Below, piece after piece: positions 1 through 8,384 of a DNA stretch of 36,605 bases; positions within the stretch are counted from its first letter, which is position 1, and each line of letters starts with the position of its first letter. Position numbers and translations under genes: made by a program. A model generated the notes under the pieces. That model ran no database searches. It was given only the letters and a program-made list of their open reading frames with translations, and was not told the origin of the DNA. Source of the stretch: Psychrobacter sp. Its GTDB lineage: Bacteria; Pseudomonadota; Gammaproteobacteria; Pseudomonadales; Moraxellaceae. The stretch covers positions 1 through 36,605 of the forward strand of contig NZ_JAKDJE010000026.1 of the NCBI RefSeq assembly GCF_030454045.1. Reading direction: 5' to 3'.

Positions 1-60
1 TAGACAGTATATAGCTTTAGAGCCTACGCCAGCATGAATAATGTCCATTACACCTAAAAA
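1..60 (-). other. Open minus-strand frame running off the left edge
   Basis: Read on the minus strand, the first 60 bases are open in one frame and include an internal ATG followed by codons for MDIIHAGVGSKAIYCL, running off the left end. The frame begins inside the terminator hairpin at 71-103 and has no clear ribosome binding site. It could be the start of a small gene, part of a dispersed repeat, or chance. I do not recognise the sequence. In the plus direction a frame ends with TGA at 34-36, so the tail of a plus-strand gene is also possible. Confidence 0.2.
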
Positions 61-70
61 TACAATCCAA

Positions 71-103
71 AAAACCGCATGAAAGTGATTCTCATGCGGT
101 TTT
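71..103 (-). terminator. Terminator of the acyl-CoA/SDR operon
   Basis: Perfect 12-bp stem: AAAACCGCATGA at 71-82 pairs with TCATGCGGTTTT at 92-103, with a 9-base loop. On the minus strand the stem ends in a run of six T. It lies 44 bases after the stop of the last gene of the minus-strand operon, as expected for a rho-independent terminator. It may work in both directions. Confidence 0.85.
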
Positions 104-146
104 CAATAGTAACGCTCATCTTAGCTTATATTCTATAGCTTGCTCA

Positions 147-908
147 TTAAGCCAGCATACCACCGTCGACAACGATAGTCGCGCCTGTGGTATAGCTTGA
201 AGCGTCCGACACCAGATACAGCACCGTACCTGCCATCTCATCAGGCTCTGCCACTCGCCCCAGCGGAATCGAATGTAGCGCCATTTTTAAGACCTTATCA
301 TTGGTCGTTAGCGCCGAGGCAAACTTGGTATCCGTCAGGCCTGGTAATAACGCATTCACACGGATATTTAATGGCCCACATTCTTTGGCAAAGGCTTTGG
401 TCATGCTAATGACCGCCGCTTTAGTAATTGAGTAAATGCCTTGCTTGTCACCTGCCACCAATCCATTGACTGACGCGGTATTCAAGATAACACCGCCGCC
501 TTGTTCTTTCATCATTTTGCCAGCGGCCGTTGACATAAAGAAGTAACCACGAATATTTACCTCCACCGTTTTATCAAAAGCGGCTAAGTCTGTATCTAAA
601 ATATGACCATAATACGGGTTGGCTGCAGCGTTATTGACCAAAATATCAATTTGACCAAACTCACTTTTGATGTGTTCAAAAACCGCGTCAATTTGCTCCA
701 TATCTCCCACATGACAGGCAAAGGCACTGGCTTTATGACCGTCTGCTTTGATGCTATCTGCTACTGCTTGGCAAGCATCGATTTTGCGGCTAGAGACAAT
801 CACGTGTGCCCCTCTTGAGGCCAGTAGACGGGCAATAGACTCTCCAATACCGCGGCTCGCACCTGTCACTAGTGCAATTTTACCGGTTAAATCAAATAAA
901 TCCTTCAT
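147..908 (-). CDS. SDR family NAD(P)-dependent oxidoreductase
   Basis: A classical short-chain dehydrogenase of 253 residues, expected to be a soluble cytoplasmic enzyme that oxidises an alcohol or reduces a ketone. Visible motifs, numbered from the GTG one codon upstream: TGASRGIG at 16-23 (cofactor glycine motif), NNAA near 93-96, and the catalytic Ser147, Tyr160 and Lys164 (YSITK). After strand beta-2 the sequence is SSRK, without the acidic residue typical of NAD enzymes, so NADP is plausible. The ATG at 908 is chosen because AAGGAA lies seven bases upstream; the GTG at 911 is an alternative. It is the last gene of a four-gene operon, 46 bases after the preceding SDR, with a terminator following. 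The substrate is unknown. Family assignment is firm. Confidence 0.9.
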   Translation of the reverse strand: MKDLFDLTGKIALVTGASRGIGESIARLLASRGAHVIVSSRKIDACQAVADSIKADGHKASAFACHVGDMEQIDAVFEHIKSEFGQIDILVNNAAANPYYGHILDTDLAAFDKTVEVNIRGYFFMSTAAGKMMKEQGGGVILNTASVNGLVAGDKQGIYSITKAAVISMTKAFAKECGPLNIRVNALLPGLTDTKFASALTTNDKVLKMALHSIPLGRVAEPDEMAGTVLYLVSDASSYTTGATIVVDGGMLA

Positions 909-954
909 CACTATTCCTTATAGTTTTAAATAGTCTAAACATTTTTCGCACAAA

Positions 955-1737
955 TTATGCCAACATACCGCCATCCAAGGTAAAGGCATGGCCATTCATA
1001 AAGCTGCTCTCGTCGCTAGCTAACCATGCAATCGCGGCAGACACCTCGTCCACCTCACCCAAACGGCGCAGCGGACTGGCTTTGACGGTTGCTTGCTGTG
1101 CGCGTTCATTCATGGTTGCCATGGTATTGCGTACCATTGGCGTATCAATAAAGCTTGGGCATACCGCATTAAAACGGATATTGGCGCGGGCGTACTCGTG
1201 GGCTGCCGACTTGGTCAGACCCATCACGCCATGTTTGGCGGCACTATAGGCTGAGATCATGGGCGCAGAACGCAGACCAGCGATAGATGCCACATTGATC
1301 ACATGACCACCGCCGTTCGGTATCATACAGTTGATAGCGGCACGCATGCAGTGCCAGACCCCTTTTAGATTGACGGCGATATTGCGATCAAAGTCCTCAT
1401 CACTCAGCTCATGCATGGGCGAAGGCTTGTGGTCGATACCCGCGTTATTGACCACCACATCTAGACCGCCTAGCGTCTCTACCGCAAAGTCAAACAACGC
1501 ACGCACATCGTCGCCACTGGTCACGTCTACTTTTTTGAAGACGATACTGTTGCCAGCCTCTTGACCTTGCTGGGCAACAGACTCACCCATCTCTTCTGCC
1601 ATATCCCCGATCACGACTTTTGCGCCGCGACTGGCCAGTAGCAGCGCGCTTGCCGCACCAATGCCTGATGCGCCGCCTGTGATCAAAATACGCTTACCTG
1701 TTACATCTGATGCAATTCCGTTTGTATTCAGTGTCAT
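955..1737 (-). CDS. SDR family oxidoreductase, probably NAD-dependent
   Basis: A short-chain dehydrogenase of 260 residues. It carries TGGASGIG at 20-27, NNAG at 97-100 and the catalytic Ser151, Tyr164 and Lys168 (YSAAK). An aspartate at about 45, at the end of beta-2, favours NAD over NADP. The ATG is only three bases after the stop of the upstream MDR gene, and its ribosome binding site (GAGGAA) lies inside the end of that gene, so the two are probably translationally coupled. It resembles 3-hydroxyacyl-CoA or secondary-alcohol dehydrogenases, and its place behind an acyl-CoA dehydrogenase suggests oxidation of a hydroxy intermediate. That role is inference. Confidence 0.9.
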   Translation of the reverse strand: MTLNTNGIASDVTGKRILITGGASGIGAASALLLASRGAKVVIGDMAEEMGESVAQQGQEAGNSIVFKKVDVTSGDDVRALFDFAVETLGGLDVVVNNAGIDHKPSPMHELSDEDFDRNIAVNLKGVWHCMRAAINCMIPNGGGHVINVASIAGLRSAPMISAYSAAKHGVMGLTKSAAHEYARANIRFNAVCPSFIDTPMVRNTMATMNERAQQATVKASPLRRLGEVDEVSAAIAWLASDESSFMNGHAFTLDGGMLA

Positions 1738-1740
1738 GAG

Positions 1741-2748
1741 TTATTCCTCTACTTTAAGTACCAGTTTGCCGAAGTTTTCACCGTTAAAGAGCATCATAAG
1801 CGTATCAGGAAATGTCTCAATCCCCTTAACGATATGATCTTTTACTTTGATGTCGCCTGACTGAATCCAGCCTGCAATCTCTTTCATCGCGATTGGATAT
1901 TCTTTGATATTATCAAACACCACAATGCCTTCCATACGGGCGCGGTTGACCAGTAGTGATAAATAGTTCGATGGGCCTTTGACGGCTTCCGTGTTGTTGT
2001 ATTGACTGATCGCACCGCAGATGACGATACGCGCATGTAGGTTTATTTGAGTAAGTACGTCATTTAAAATCTCACCGCCAACGTTATCAAAATAGACATC
2101 GACGCCATTTGGACAAGTTTGCTTCAAGGCTTTTTTAACGTTTTCGTTTTTATAATCGATCGTTGCATCAAACCCAAGCTCATCAACTAAGAATTTGCAT
2201 TTCTCGCTACCGCCTGCAATACCAACGACGCGGCAGCCTTTGATTTTGGCAATCTGACCGACCAAACTACCAACGGCACCCGCAGCACCTGATACCACAA
2301 CTGTCTCGCCTGCTTTTGGTTGACCTGTTTTGAGCAAACCAAAATACCCTGTCATACCCGGCATCCCAAGTACGCCCAAATAGTAAGGTAGCGGTGCAAG
2401 ATTTGGATCAACTTTATGCAATCCTGTGCCATCACTGACCGCATATGACTGCACGCCATCGTGACCTGCGACATAATCCCCAACGGCAAATTTCTCATGC
2501 TTGCTTTCAATCACCTCGCCCACCATACCGGCACGCATGACGTCCCCAATCTGGACAGGTTTGATATATGATTTGGCATCATTTAGCCAGCCGCGCATTG
2601 CAGGATCGATAGAGATATAATCAATTTTAATCAGTAATTGACCATCGGTGATAGTCGGTATTTCTGTCTCAGTATACTCCCAAGTCTCAGCGCTTGGTGC
2701 GCCAACTGGTCTTGTTTTTAGTCGCCACTGCTTATTTATGGTTGTCAT
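1741..2748 (-). CDS. NADP-dependent MDR oxidoreductase (CurA/leukotriene B4 dehydrogenase-like)
   Basis: A medium-chain dehydrogenase/reductase of 335 residues in the zinc-free alkenal/enone reductase branch. Members reduce activated C=C bonds with NADPH. The N-terminal GroES-like part carries SIDPAMRGW at about 46-54, typical of this branch. The Rossmann motif SGAAGAVGS lies at about 153-161, and no structural zinc cysteine cluster is seen. AAGGAAAG precedes the ATG. It lies 22 bases after the acyl-CoA dehydrogenase and 3 bases before the next SDR, so it is inside one operon. In this setting it could reduce an unsaturated acyl or ketone intermediate; the exact substrate is unknown. Confidence 0.88.
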   Translation of the reverse strand: MTTINKQWRLKTRPVGAPSAETWEYTETEIPTITDGQLLIKIDYISIDPAMRGWLNDAKSYIKPVQIGDVMRAGMVGEVIESKHEKFAVGDYVAGHDGVQSYAVSDGTGLHKVDPNLAPLPYYLGVLGMPGMTGYFGLLKTGQPKAGETVVVSGAAGAVGSLVGQIAKIKGCRVVGIAGGSEKCKFLVDELGFDATIDYKNENVKKALKQTCPNGVDVYFDNVGGEILNDVLTQINLHARIVICGAISQYNNTEAVKGPSNYLSLLVNRARMEGIVVFDNIKEYPIAMKEIAGWIQSGDIKVKDHIVKGIETFPDTLMMLFNGENFGKLVLKVEE

Positions 2749-2770
2749 TGCTCTTTCCTTAGCGTTGTTC

Positions 2771-4576
2771 TTAGAACCAGTCTGCCTGCATGTCAGTGCA
2801 AACAGAATTGGTGTTGTTTAAAATGGCTATATCACGGTTAATCAACGGTAGTTCCCAATCGATAAAGTACTTCGCCGCTTGTATCTTGCCTTTATAAAAG
2901 TTTTGTTGCTCAATATCTTGCGTCGTGCTTAATAGCTGCTCGGCTTTACTGGCTTGGCGAATCCAAATCCAGCTAAGCACGATCGAGGCAAAAATATTCA
3001 TTAGCGCTTGGGCATTACCAGTAAGCGTAATGGCTTCTTCTGTCTGCAACACTTTGCTTAGATGCACCAGTACTTCGTGCAGCTGACCCATGTAAGGCGT
3101 TAATTTACCCGCGAGTGCCGCAGTCTCAGGCGTGGTGATATTTTCTAGATCTTGCGTGATTTCACGTTTTAGAATCTGAATGCCAAGACCACCTTTTTGC
3201 CATAACTTACGAAATGACAAATCCAATGCCTGTACGCCATTTGTCCCTTCGTGAATAGGATTGAGACGATTGTCACGCCAAAACTGCTCAGCATGGTATT
3301 CACGCGTATAACCAGCGCCGCCTAGTACTTGAATACCCAAATCATTGGCTTTTGGCCCATATTCAGACGGCCATGCTTTTAGTACGGGCGTAAGCAGGTC
3401 TAACAATTCGGTCAACTCATTCTTTAGGGTGTCGTCTTCGCAAGTATTGATACGGTCAATTAGGTTTGAGCCGTATAAGCACAAGGAGATACCACCTTCA
3501 GAATAGGCTTTTTGTGCCAACAGCATGCGCTTGACGTCACCATGCTGGATGATAGCAGTCGCATCATCTTCAGGTTTGTTATTTGGGGCAATGCGGCCTT
3601 GCGTTCTGTCTTTGGCATAATCGAGCGAATACTGATAGCCACGATAGCCAATCATTGCCGCACCAAATCCAACCGCAATACGCGCCTCATTCATCATTTT
3701 GAACATATAACGCAAGCCAAAATGCTCATCACCGATCAAATAACCATGACAATCGCCCGCGTCACCGAAGCTCAATGCCGTCGAGGTCGCACCTCTATAA
3801 CCAAGTTTGTGAATCAGACCTGTCAGATGCACATCATTGCGCTCGCCAACAGACATATCATCGTTCAAGCGATACTTAGGTACGGCAAATAAAGAGATGC
3901 CTTTTACCCCACTAGGACCACCGGGAATCTTGGCCAATACCAAATGGACAATATTGTCAGACAGTTCGTGGTCACCTGCTGAGATATAAATCTTGCTGCC
4001 TTTGATGCGGTACGAGCCGTCGTCTTGTTTGACAGCGGTGGTCTTGATGTCAGCAAGTGACGAGCCCGCGTGCGGCTCTGTCAGCGCCATGGTACCAGTG
4101 AACTCGCCTGTTAGCATACGCGGCATAAAGGCGGCTTTGATATCATCGCTAGCAAAGTGAGAAATGACATTGATGGCTGCTGTCGTCAAAAATGGATAGG
4201 CGGTCGTCGACGGGTTGGCTGCCATAAAATAGCCTGCCACCGCGGTCATGATTGTCTCAGGCAGCTGCATACCACCGTCTTCAAAACTGTAACGACCAGC
4301 GATAAAACCTGAGTCACGAAACGCATCAAAAGCGACTTTGACATCGCTTATCATGCTGACTTTTTTGCCATCAAACTGCGGCTCGTTCTTATCTGCCAGA
4401 TGATTGTGCGGCAAGAACAAATCTGTTGCGATCTTATTTGCGGTATCTAATACCGCATCAAAGGTCTCGCGGCTGTGCTCTGAAAACTTTGCGTGTTTAG
4501 TGAGGGTTTGTGTTCCTAGCACATCGTACAGCTGGAACGGTAACTCAAAGTCGTTGATAAGGGTATCTGCTGCCAT
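2771..4576 (-). CDS. Acyl-CoA dehydrogenase, long (~600 aa) class
   Basis: A flavoenzyme of 601 residues that introduces the alpha-beta double bond into an acyl-CoA and passes electrons to ETF. The size and the C-terminal helical extension of about 150 residues match the large acyl-CoA dehydrogenase class with an extra C-terminal domain, not the ~380-residue class. The flavin/substrate segment MALTEPHAGSSLADI is intact, and the motif HEGTNG at about 442-447 supplies the expected catalytic Glu443. It is the first gene of the minus-strand operon and lies opposite the GlxA-type regulator at 4849. Chain-length or branching preference cannot be read from the sequence. Confidence 0.92.
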   Translation of the reverse strand: MAADTLINDFELPFQLYDVLGTQTLTKHAKFSEHSRETFDAVLDTANKIATDLFLPHNHLADKNEPQFDGKKVSMISDVKVAFDAFRDSGFIAGRYSFEDGGMQLPETIMTAVAGYFMAANPSTTAYPFLTTAAINVISHFASDDIKAAFMPRMLTGEFTGTMALTEPHAGSSLADIKTTAVKQDDGSYRIKGSKIYISAGDHELSDNIVHLVLAKIPGGPSGVKGISLFAVPKYRLNDDMSVGERNDVHLTGLIHKLGYRGATSTALSFGDAGDCHGYLIGDEHFGLRYMFKMMNEARIAVGFGAAMIGYRGYQYSLDYAKDRTQGRIAPNNKPEDDATAIIQHGDVKRMLLAQKAYSEGGISLCLYGSNLIDRINTCEDDTLKNELTELLDLLTPVLKAWPSEYGPKANDLGIQVLGGAGYTREYHAEQFWRDNRLNPIHEGTNGVQALDLSFRKLWQKGGLGIQILKREITQDLENITTPETAALAGKLTPYMGQLHEVLVHLSKVLQTEEAITLTGNAQALMNIFASIVLSWIWIRQASKAEQLLSTTQDIEQQNFYKGKIQAAKYFIDWELPLINRDIAILNNTNSVCTDMQADWF

Positions 4577-4743
4577 AGTCGTCTCTTTTAGTAAAATTCA
4601 AATATCATCAATCATGAAAATCCGTTTATCTTACTGCCACCTGTAATGGCTTTATCTCTTCTATTTACCGCATTATTGAGAAGGCAAAACAAAGGGGGTT
4701 AATGCTTATCAATTGATATTAAGCTAATTTAGCGCACTGCCGT

Positions 4744-4772
4744 ATTGTCATTTATGACATAATCATGGTCAA
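4744..4772 (-). promoter_or_regulatory. Candidate promoter of the acyl-CoA dehydrogenase operon
   Basis: On the minus strand TTGACC (4767-4772) and GACAAT (4744-4749) are separated by exactly 17 bases and resemble sigma-70 -35 and -10 boxes. The predicted start leaves a leader of roughly 160 bases. The boxes overlap the two inverted repeats at 4746-4780, so a bound regulator would directly affect polymerase. This is prediction from consensus only. Confidence 0.45.
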
Positions 4773-4780
4773 ATGTGACA
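4746..4780. promoter_or_regulatory. Two tandem operator-like inverted repeats
   Basis: Two inverted repeats share one design: TGTCA-TTTA-TGACA at 4746-4759 and GGTCA-AATG-TGACA at 4767-4780. Both have five-base arms and a four-base spacer, and their starts are 21 bp apart, two helical turns. They lie in the divergent region between the operon and the GlxA-type regulator and overlap the candidate minus promoter. They are likely binding sites for a dimeric regulator, with the neighbouring AraC-type protein as first candidate. Confidence 0.5.
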
Positions 4781-4848
4781 TAAATTTGGAAATAATTTCT
4801 CCTATGGACGTTATGATTAGTGAGAAAAATAACAGATGCGAGTAACTG

Positions 4849-5874
4849 ATGCCCTATTTCAAACCATTTAATGTAATCGTTCTTGGCTTCGATGGCGTGC
4901 TTGGGAGCGTGCTCGCTGGTGCATTGGATTTATTTTCATTTACAGGGGTCAGCTGGCAGCGATTTTCAAATGAAGCGGTAGAGCCTAGGTTTAAGGTGCA
5001 GATCGCAAGCTTAGGCGGCGGTGATATCAGATGTAGCAACCGCTTAATGATGCGAGCGCACTGCGATATCCAAGATGTCACGGAGTGCGACTTGTTGCTG
5101 GTGCCCACCATTGGCGATTCTATAGACAAAGTACTCAGGCAAAACCGTGAGCTGCTACCGCACCTAAAGCGACTGGCGCATACCAACGCGGATATTGCCA
5201 GCAACTGTAGCGGGGCTTTTTTCTTGGCGGAGGCAGGGCTATTAGATCATAAAGTCGCCACCACCCATTGGGGCTATGCCAATAAATTTAAGGCAGACTT
5301 TCCACTGGTGGACTTACAAGAGAACCAGTTTGTCACTCATGCAAGCGATGAGCTGGGTAGTATATTTTGTGCAGCAGGCGGCAGCGCCTTTTATGATTTG
5401 GGGCTATTATTAATAGAGCGCTACTGCGGACGGGAGATCTCGACCCAGATGGCAAAAACTCAGATTATTGATAGCAAACGAGGCAATCAAAACAGCTATA
5501 CCAATGTGACTTTACATAAGCCACATTCCGATCAGTTGGTCAAACAAGTTCAAGAATTCATTGAACAAAACTTTCAGCAGCCCATACAAGTCAGTAGTTT
5601 GGCTGCCATGGTAAATATCACCCCGCGCACCTTGAATAGACGCTTTCAAGCTAGCGTGACGATGCGACCCGTTGAGTATATTCAGGCTGTCAGAATTGAG
5701 CAAGCCAAGCGCTTACTCGAGTTAGGCGATGTGACCATCAAGTCGCTCGCCGATCAAGTCGGCTATGATGATATCTCTTCGTTCACCCGCTTGTTCAAAC
5801 GTGCGACAGAATTAACCCCAAAGAGTATCAAGACAAGTTTTCGCGATTGGCGATTTAAGATTGGTCGTGTCTAA
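4849..5874 (+). CDS. GlxA family AraC-type transcriptional regulator
   Basis: A regulator of 341 residues. The N-terminal ~200 residues have the DJ-1/PfpI-like fold, with the elbow segment NCSGAFFLAEAGLL. The C-terminal ~100 residues are an AraC/XylS pair of helix-turn-helix motifs, including SSLAAMVNITPRTLNRRFQ and the second helix-turn-helix around SLADQVGYDDISSFTRLFKR. Such proteins usually sense a small metabolite and activate a neighbouring operon. It is divergent from the acyl-CoA dehydrogenase operon, so control of that operon is the natural inference. The ATG has only a weak ribosome binding site. Only 20 bases separate its end from the convergent LD-carboxypeptidase. Confidence 0.9.
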   Translation: MPYFKPFNVIVLGFDGVLGSVLAGALDLFSFTGVSWQRFSNEAVEPRFKVQIASLGGGDIRCSNRLMMRAHCDIQDVTECDLLLVPTIGDSIDKVLRQNRELLPHLKRLAHTNADIASNCSGAFFLAEAGLLDHKVATTHWGYANKFKADFPLVDLQENQFVTHASDELGSIFCAAGGSAFYDLGLLLIERYCGREISTQMAKTQIIDSKRGNQNSYTNVTLHKPHSDQLVKQVQEFIEQNFQQPIQVSSLAAMVNITPRTLNRRFQASVTMRPVEYIQAVRIEQAKRLLELGDVTIKSLADQVGYDDISSFTRLFKRATELTPKSIKTSFRDWRFKIGRV

Positions 5875-5894
5875 TGTTTATGGCTACTTAGCGT

Positions 5895-7166
5895 TTAAAC
5901 CGTCTGCCATAACCCTTCTACGTGGATAGCATCTGCCTTGATAGTTGGATAATCAGTGAATGACAATCGATAGCCGCCCTCTGTATTGGGCGTCAGTTGA
6001 CACGTTGCGCCAAGCGGAAAGCTGTGTTTTTTGCCGATATGACCGAAACGCATCCCACTATATATCGGCAATCCTGTTAGTTCATGTAATTGACGAATCA
6101 CTGTGGCGACATCATAGCGTTTGTCATAGCTGTCCTCACCTGAACCAGACAACGCACCAAACACAATCGCTTGTTGACCTTTAAACACACCGGCTAGATA
6201 TAAATCATACAGCATACGCTCAATACGATACGCCTGCTCGCCCACGTCTTCCAAGAATACAATACCGCCCTCAATGCGCGGCAAATACTCACTGCCAGCC
6301 AGCGCTGAAACCACACTCAAGTTACCACCCCAAATCGTACCAGTGAGCATTTTAGGCTCGCTTACTGTGAGTATGGTAGGCAATTGCTGACTGGTTAGAG
6401 CGGCATCTTGTATGGTGATCGTTAAATTAGAATCCGTTAAGGCTTTGGCGAACTGCTGACAGCTGACTTGATCAGGTGCTGTTTTGCCAAATTCACTATA
6501 GAGCATCGGTGCCGCAAGCGAACTCATCGCCCCTTTCGCTAGTAGCGCACACTGAATAGCAGTCACATCACTGAACCCTGCGAGTATCGTGCCGCGCTCT
6601 TTCATAATACGCCCAAGCGTTATCCAGTCCACCATCGGCAGTATTCGCATCGCCCCGTAACCGCCGCGCACACCCAGCAGCAGCTTTGGCGCTGCTATCG
6701 CTCCAGTCGCAAGGTTTTGAAAATCACTGGCACGCTGCGCATCCGTACCTGCAAAGCGCAAATATTGACGATTGGTAATATCGGGATTACTTATTTTAAA
6801 CCCAGCACAGCTCATGCGATCTAATGCCAGCTGATTGCGCTCATCGCTGCCGCCCACGTTGGAGCTGGCAAAAAGTCGGGTCTCAACCGTGGGCGTAGTG
6901 CAGCTTGTGGTTAGGGAGGTTTGTACTGAACGCTCATCCAACAATGCAGTCGGCAGATCGTCTTTGGTCAGCGGCGTATTCTCATTAAAACCTGTAGGAC
7001 TGGCGGCAAAAGCCTGAGGAATGCTTTGTACTGCTAATGTTGCGGCGCCGGCGCTAATGCCTATCCGGTGCAAAAATTGCCGACGGTTTAGTTGCATGTC
7101 GGTATTCACATCACTTGTATTATTATGATTTATTGATGGTTTTTTCACTGATTTTTTGACGCCCAT
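5895..7166 (-). CDS. LD-carboxypeptidase (S66 family) with Tat signal
   Basis: A 423-residue member of the LdcA/MccF serine peptidase family. Such enzymes trim the terminal D-alanine from murein tetrapeptides, or cleave microcin C-like conjugates. The expected triad is visible: Ser199 in GFSDVTA, Glu306 in LEDVGEQ and His376 in FGHIGKKH. The RGGYG motif lies at about 167-171. Residues 27-55 form a twin-arginine signal (NRRQFLHRIG, hydrophobic stretch, AFAAS), so the protein should be exported folded. Classical E. coli LdcA is cytoplasmic and lacks such a signal. Met24 (7097) would place the twin arginines closer to the start, as is usual, but neither start has a strong ribosome binding site. 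Confidence 0.88.
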   Translation of the reverse strand: MGVKKSVKKPSINHNNTSDVNTDMQLNRRQFLHRIGISAGAATLAVQSIPQAFAASPTGFNENTPLTKDDLPTALLDERSVQTSLTTSCTTPTVETRLFASSNVGGSDERNQLALDRMSCAGFKISNPDITNRQYLRFAGTDAQRASDFQNLATGAIAAPKLLLGVRGGYGAMRILPMVDWITLGRIMKERGTILAGFSDVTAIQCALLAKGAMSSLAAPMLYSEFGKTAPDQVSCQQFAKALTDSNLTITIQDAALTSQQLPTILTVSEPKMLTGTIWGGNLSVVSALAGSEYLPRIEGGIVFLEDVGEQAYRIERMLYDLYLAGVFKGQQAIVFGALSGSGEDSYDKRYDVATVIRQLHELTGLPIYSGMRFGHIGKKHSFPLGATCQLTPNTEGGYRLSFTDYPTIKADAIHVEGLWQTV

Positions 7167-7408
7167 ACGTTGCTACTACCTGTATATTTTTGTTTTTATG
7201 ATCAATCCAATTTAATCTCTTTATAACCGCGCACAGTATCGAAGGCGCGCTTATAATCACGTATTGTAGCGCATATTATAGTTAGACAAGTTACCCAAGC
7301 CTTTACTTTACCTATATTTACTTTTTCGCTACCGAGACACACAACATGGGGCGAGTATATTTGTTACTGTAGATACAAATTCATCGCAAATAAACAAAGG
7401 CAACAACC

Positions 7409-7888
7409 ATGTTCACCAAAAAAAATGATAAAGACAACGCACTGGATTCTAATTTGAAATACTTAATTGGCAAGGAAGGTAAGCTTAAAGAAAAACTAGA
7501 AGACAACAGCTACCTTGAGCCTTTTAGCGAAGATTTGATGCTATTTATGAGTCTGATCAAAGACTATTACAAAGGGGATTATCGCAAGATTCCTTTTAGG
7601 ACCATTTCAGCTGGTATGGTTGGGGCAATATACACACTAAACCCTATTGACCTTATCCCAGACTCTATTCCGTTTATCGGTTATATCGATGACGCGCTTG
7701 TACTCAAGTTCTGCCTAAAACAGGCTAGAAAAGATTTGCAAAAATACAAGTCGTGGAAACAAGAACAATCAGACACCAAAAGCACATCGGAAAATGACAA
7801 GTACACAGATAAGATCAGTCATGATAAAAGCAGCACTGATGAAGAAAATGACAATGGAACCAGTGCCGATCTCAAAAAAGCATCATAA
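7409..7888 (+). CDS. YkvA/DUF1232 family membrane-associated protein
   Basis: A protein of 159 residues with the DUF1232 core at about 64-110, including NPIDLIPDSIPFIGYIDDA, the family hallmark. The core is moderately hydrophobic. The N-terminus is charged, and the last ~45 residues are a hydrophilic, probably disordered tail rich in Lys, Ser, Asp and Glu. The biochemical function of the family is not known. AAAGG lies upstream of the ATG. It is monocistronic, with a hairpin terminator after it at 7930-7957. Confidence 0.85.
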   Translation: MFTKKNDKDNALDSNLKYLIGKEGKLKEKLEDNSYLEPFSEDLMLFMSLIKDYYKGDYRKIPFRTISAGMVGAIYTLNPIDLIPDSIPFIGYIDDALVLKFCLKQARKDLQKYKSWKQEQSDTKSTSENDKYTDKISHDKSSTDEENDNGTSADLKKAS

Positions 7889-7929
7889 TTGCTCATGCCT
7901 TAAGTGCTAACATCACTGGAATCTAAAAA

Positions 7930-7957
7930 AGCCACAACCATCATACTGGTTGTGGCT
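7930..7957. terminator. Bidirectional terminator
   Basis: Perfect 11-bp stem, AGCCACAACCA at 7930-7940 and TGGTTGTGGCT at 7947-7957, with a six-base loop. On the minus strand the stem runs into a T tract (the A run at 7925-7930 on the plus strand). It lies between two convergent genes and can serve both. Confidence 0.8.
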
Positions 7958-7988
7958 CTTGCTGTTTAAATCAACCTGACATCAATAA

Positions 7989-8294
7989 TTAATTGGGCAC
8001 ATCGTAGCTCGCTTTTTCTGGATTGAGGCCAAACGAGTACACGAAAGTTGCAACCAAACTATTGACGATGATAAACGGTAAGTCAATCGCCACATGACCT
8101 AAAATATAGCGACCAATCAACCAAGAGATAATCAGCATAACGATGAAGAACCCAGCCAAGTACGCCAAGATAGCAGGATGTTTGAGATTGTAGGGTTGAT
8201 CAGTCTTCGGCTGCTTTTCTAATATATAGGTTCTGATCGCCCATCCTGCTGCATAAGAAAACCCACCTAACACGACATAACTAAAAAAATTCAT
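7989..8294 (-). CDS. Small integral membrane protein, unknown function
   Basis: About 101 residues with three predicted hydrophobic segments: the N-terminal VVLGGFSYAAGWAIRTYIL, a middle AYLAGFFIVMLIISWLIG, and a C-terminal FIIVNSLVATFVYSFG. I do not recognise a family. The ATG at 8294 is chosen over a TTG at 8345 because the TTG has no ribosome binding site, whereas GAG lies about ten bases before the ATG. It is convergent with the DUF1232 gene and lies downstream of the lipoprotein gene on the same strand, so the two could be cotranscribed. Confidence 0.6.
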   Translation of the reverse strand: MNFFSYVVLGGFSYAAGWAIRTYILEKQPKTDQPYNLKHPAILAYLAGFFIVMLIISWLIGRYILGHVAIDLPFIIVNSLVATFVYSFGLNPEKASYDVPN

Positions 8295-8384
8295 ATGGCT
8301 TGACTCTACTGATTTAACGGCTTGTAGCAAGAGACTTTCTGACAAAAATTATGGCCCATAAATAGCATCGACGGACACCACCAC

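Noticed and set aside
3512..3892. A 126-codon plus-strand frame inside the acyl-CoA dehydrogenase gene
   Set aside because: Antisense shadow of a real gene; no recognisable domain.
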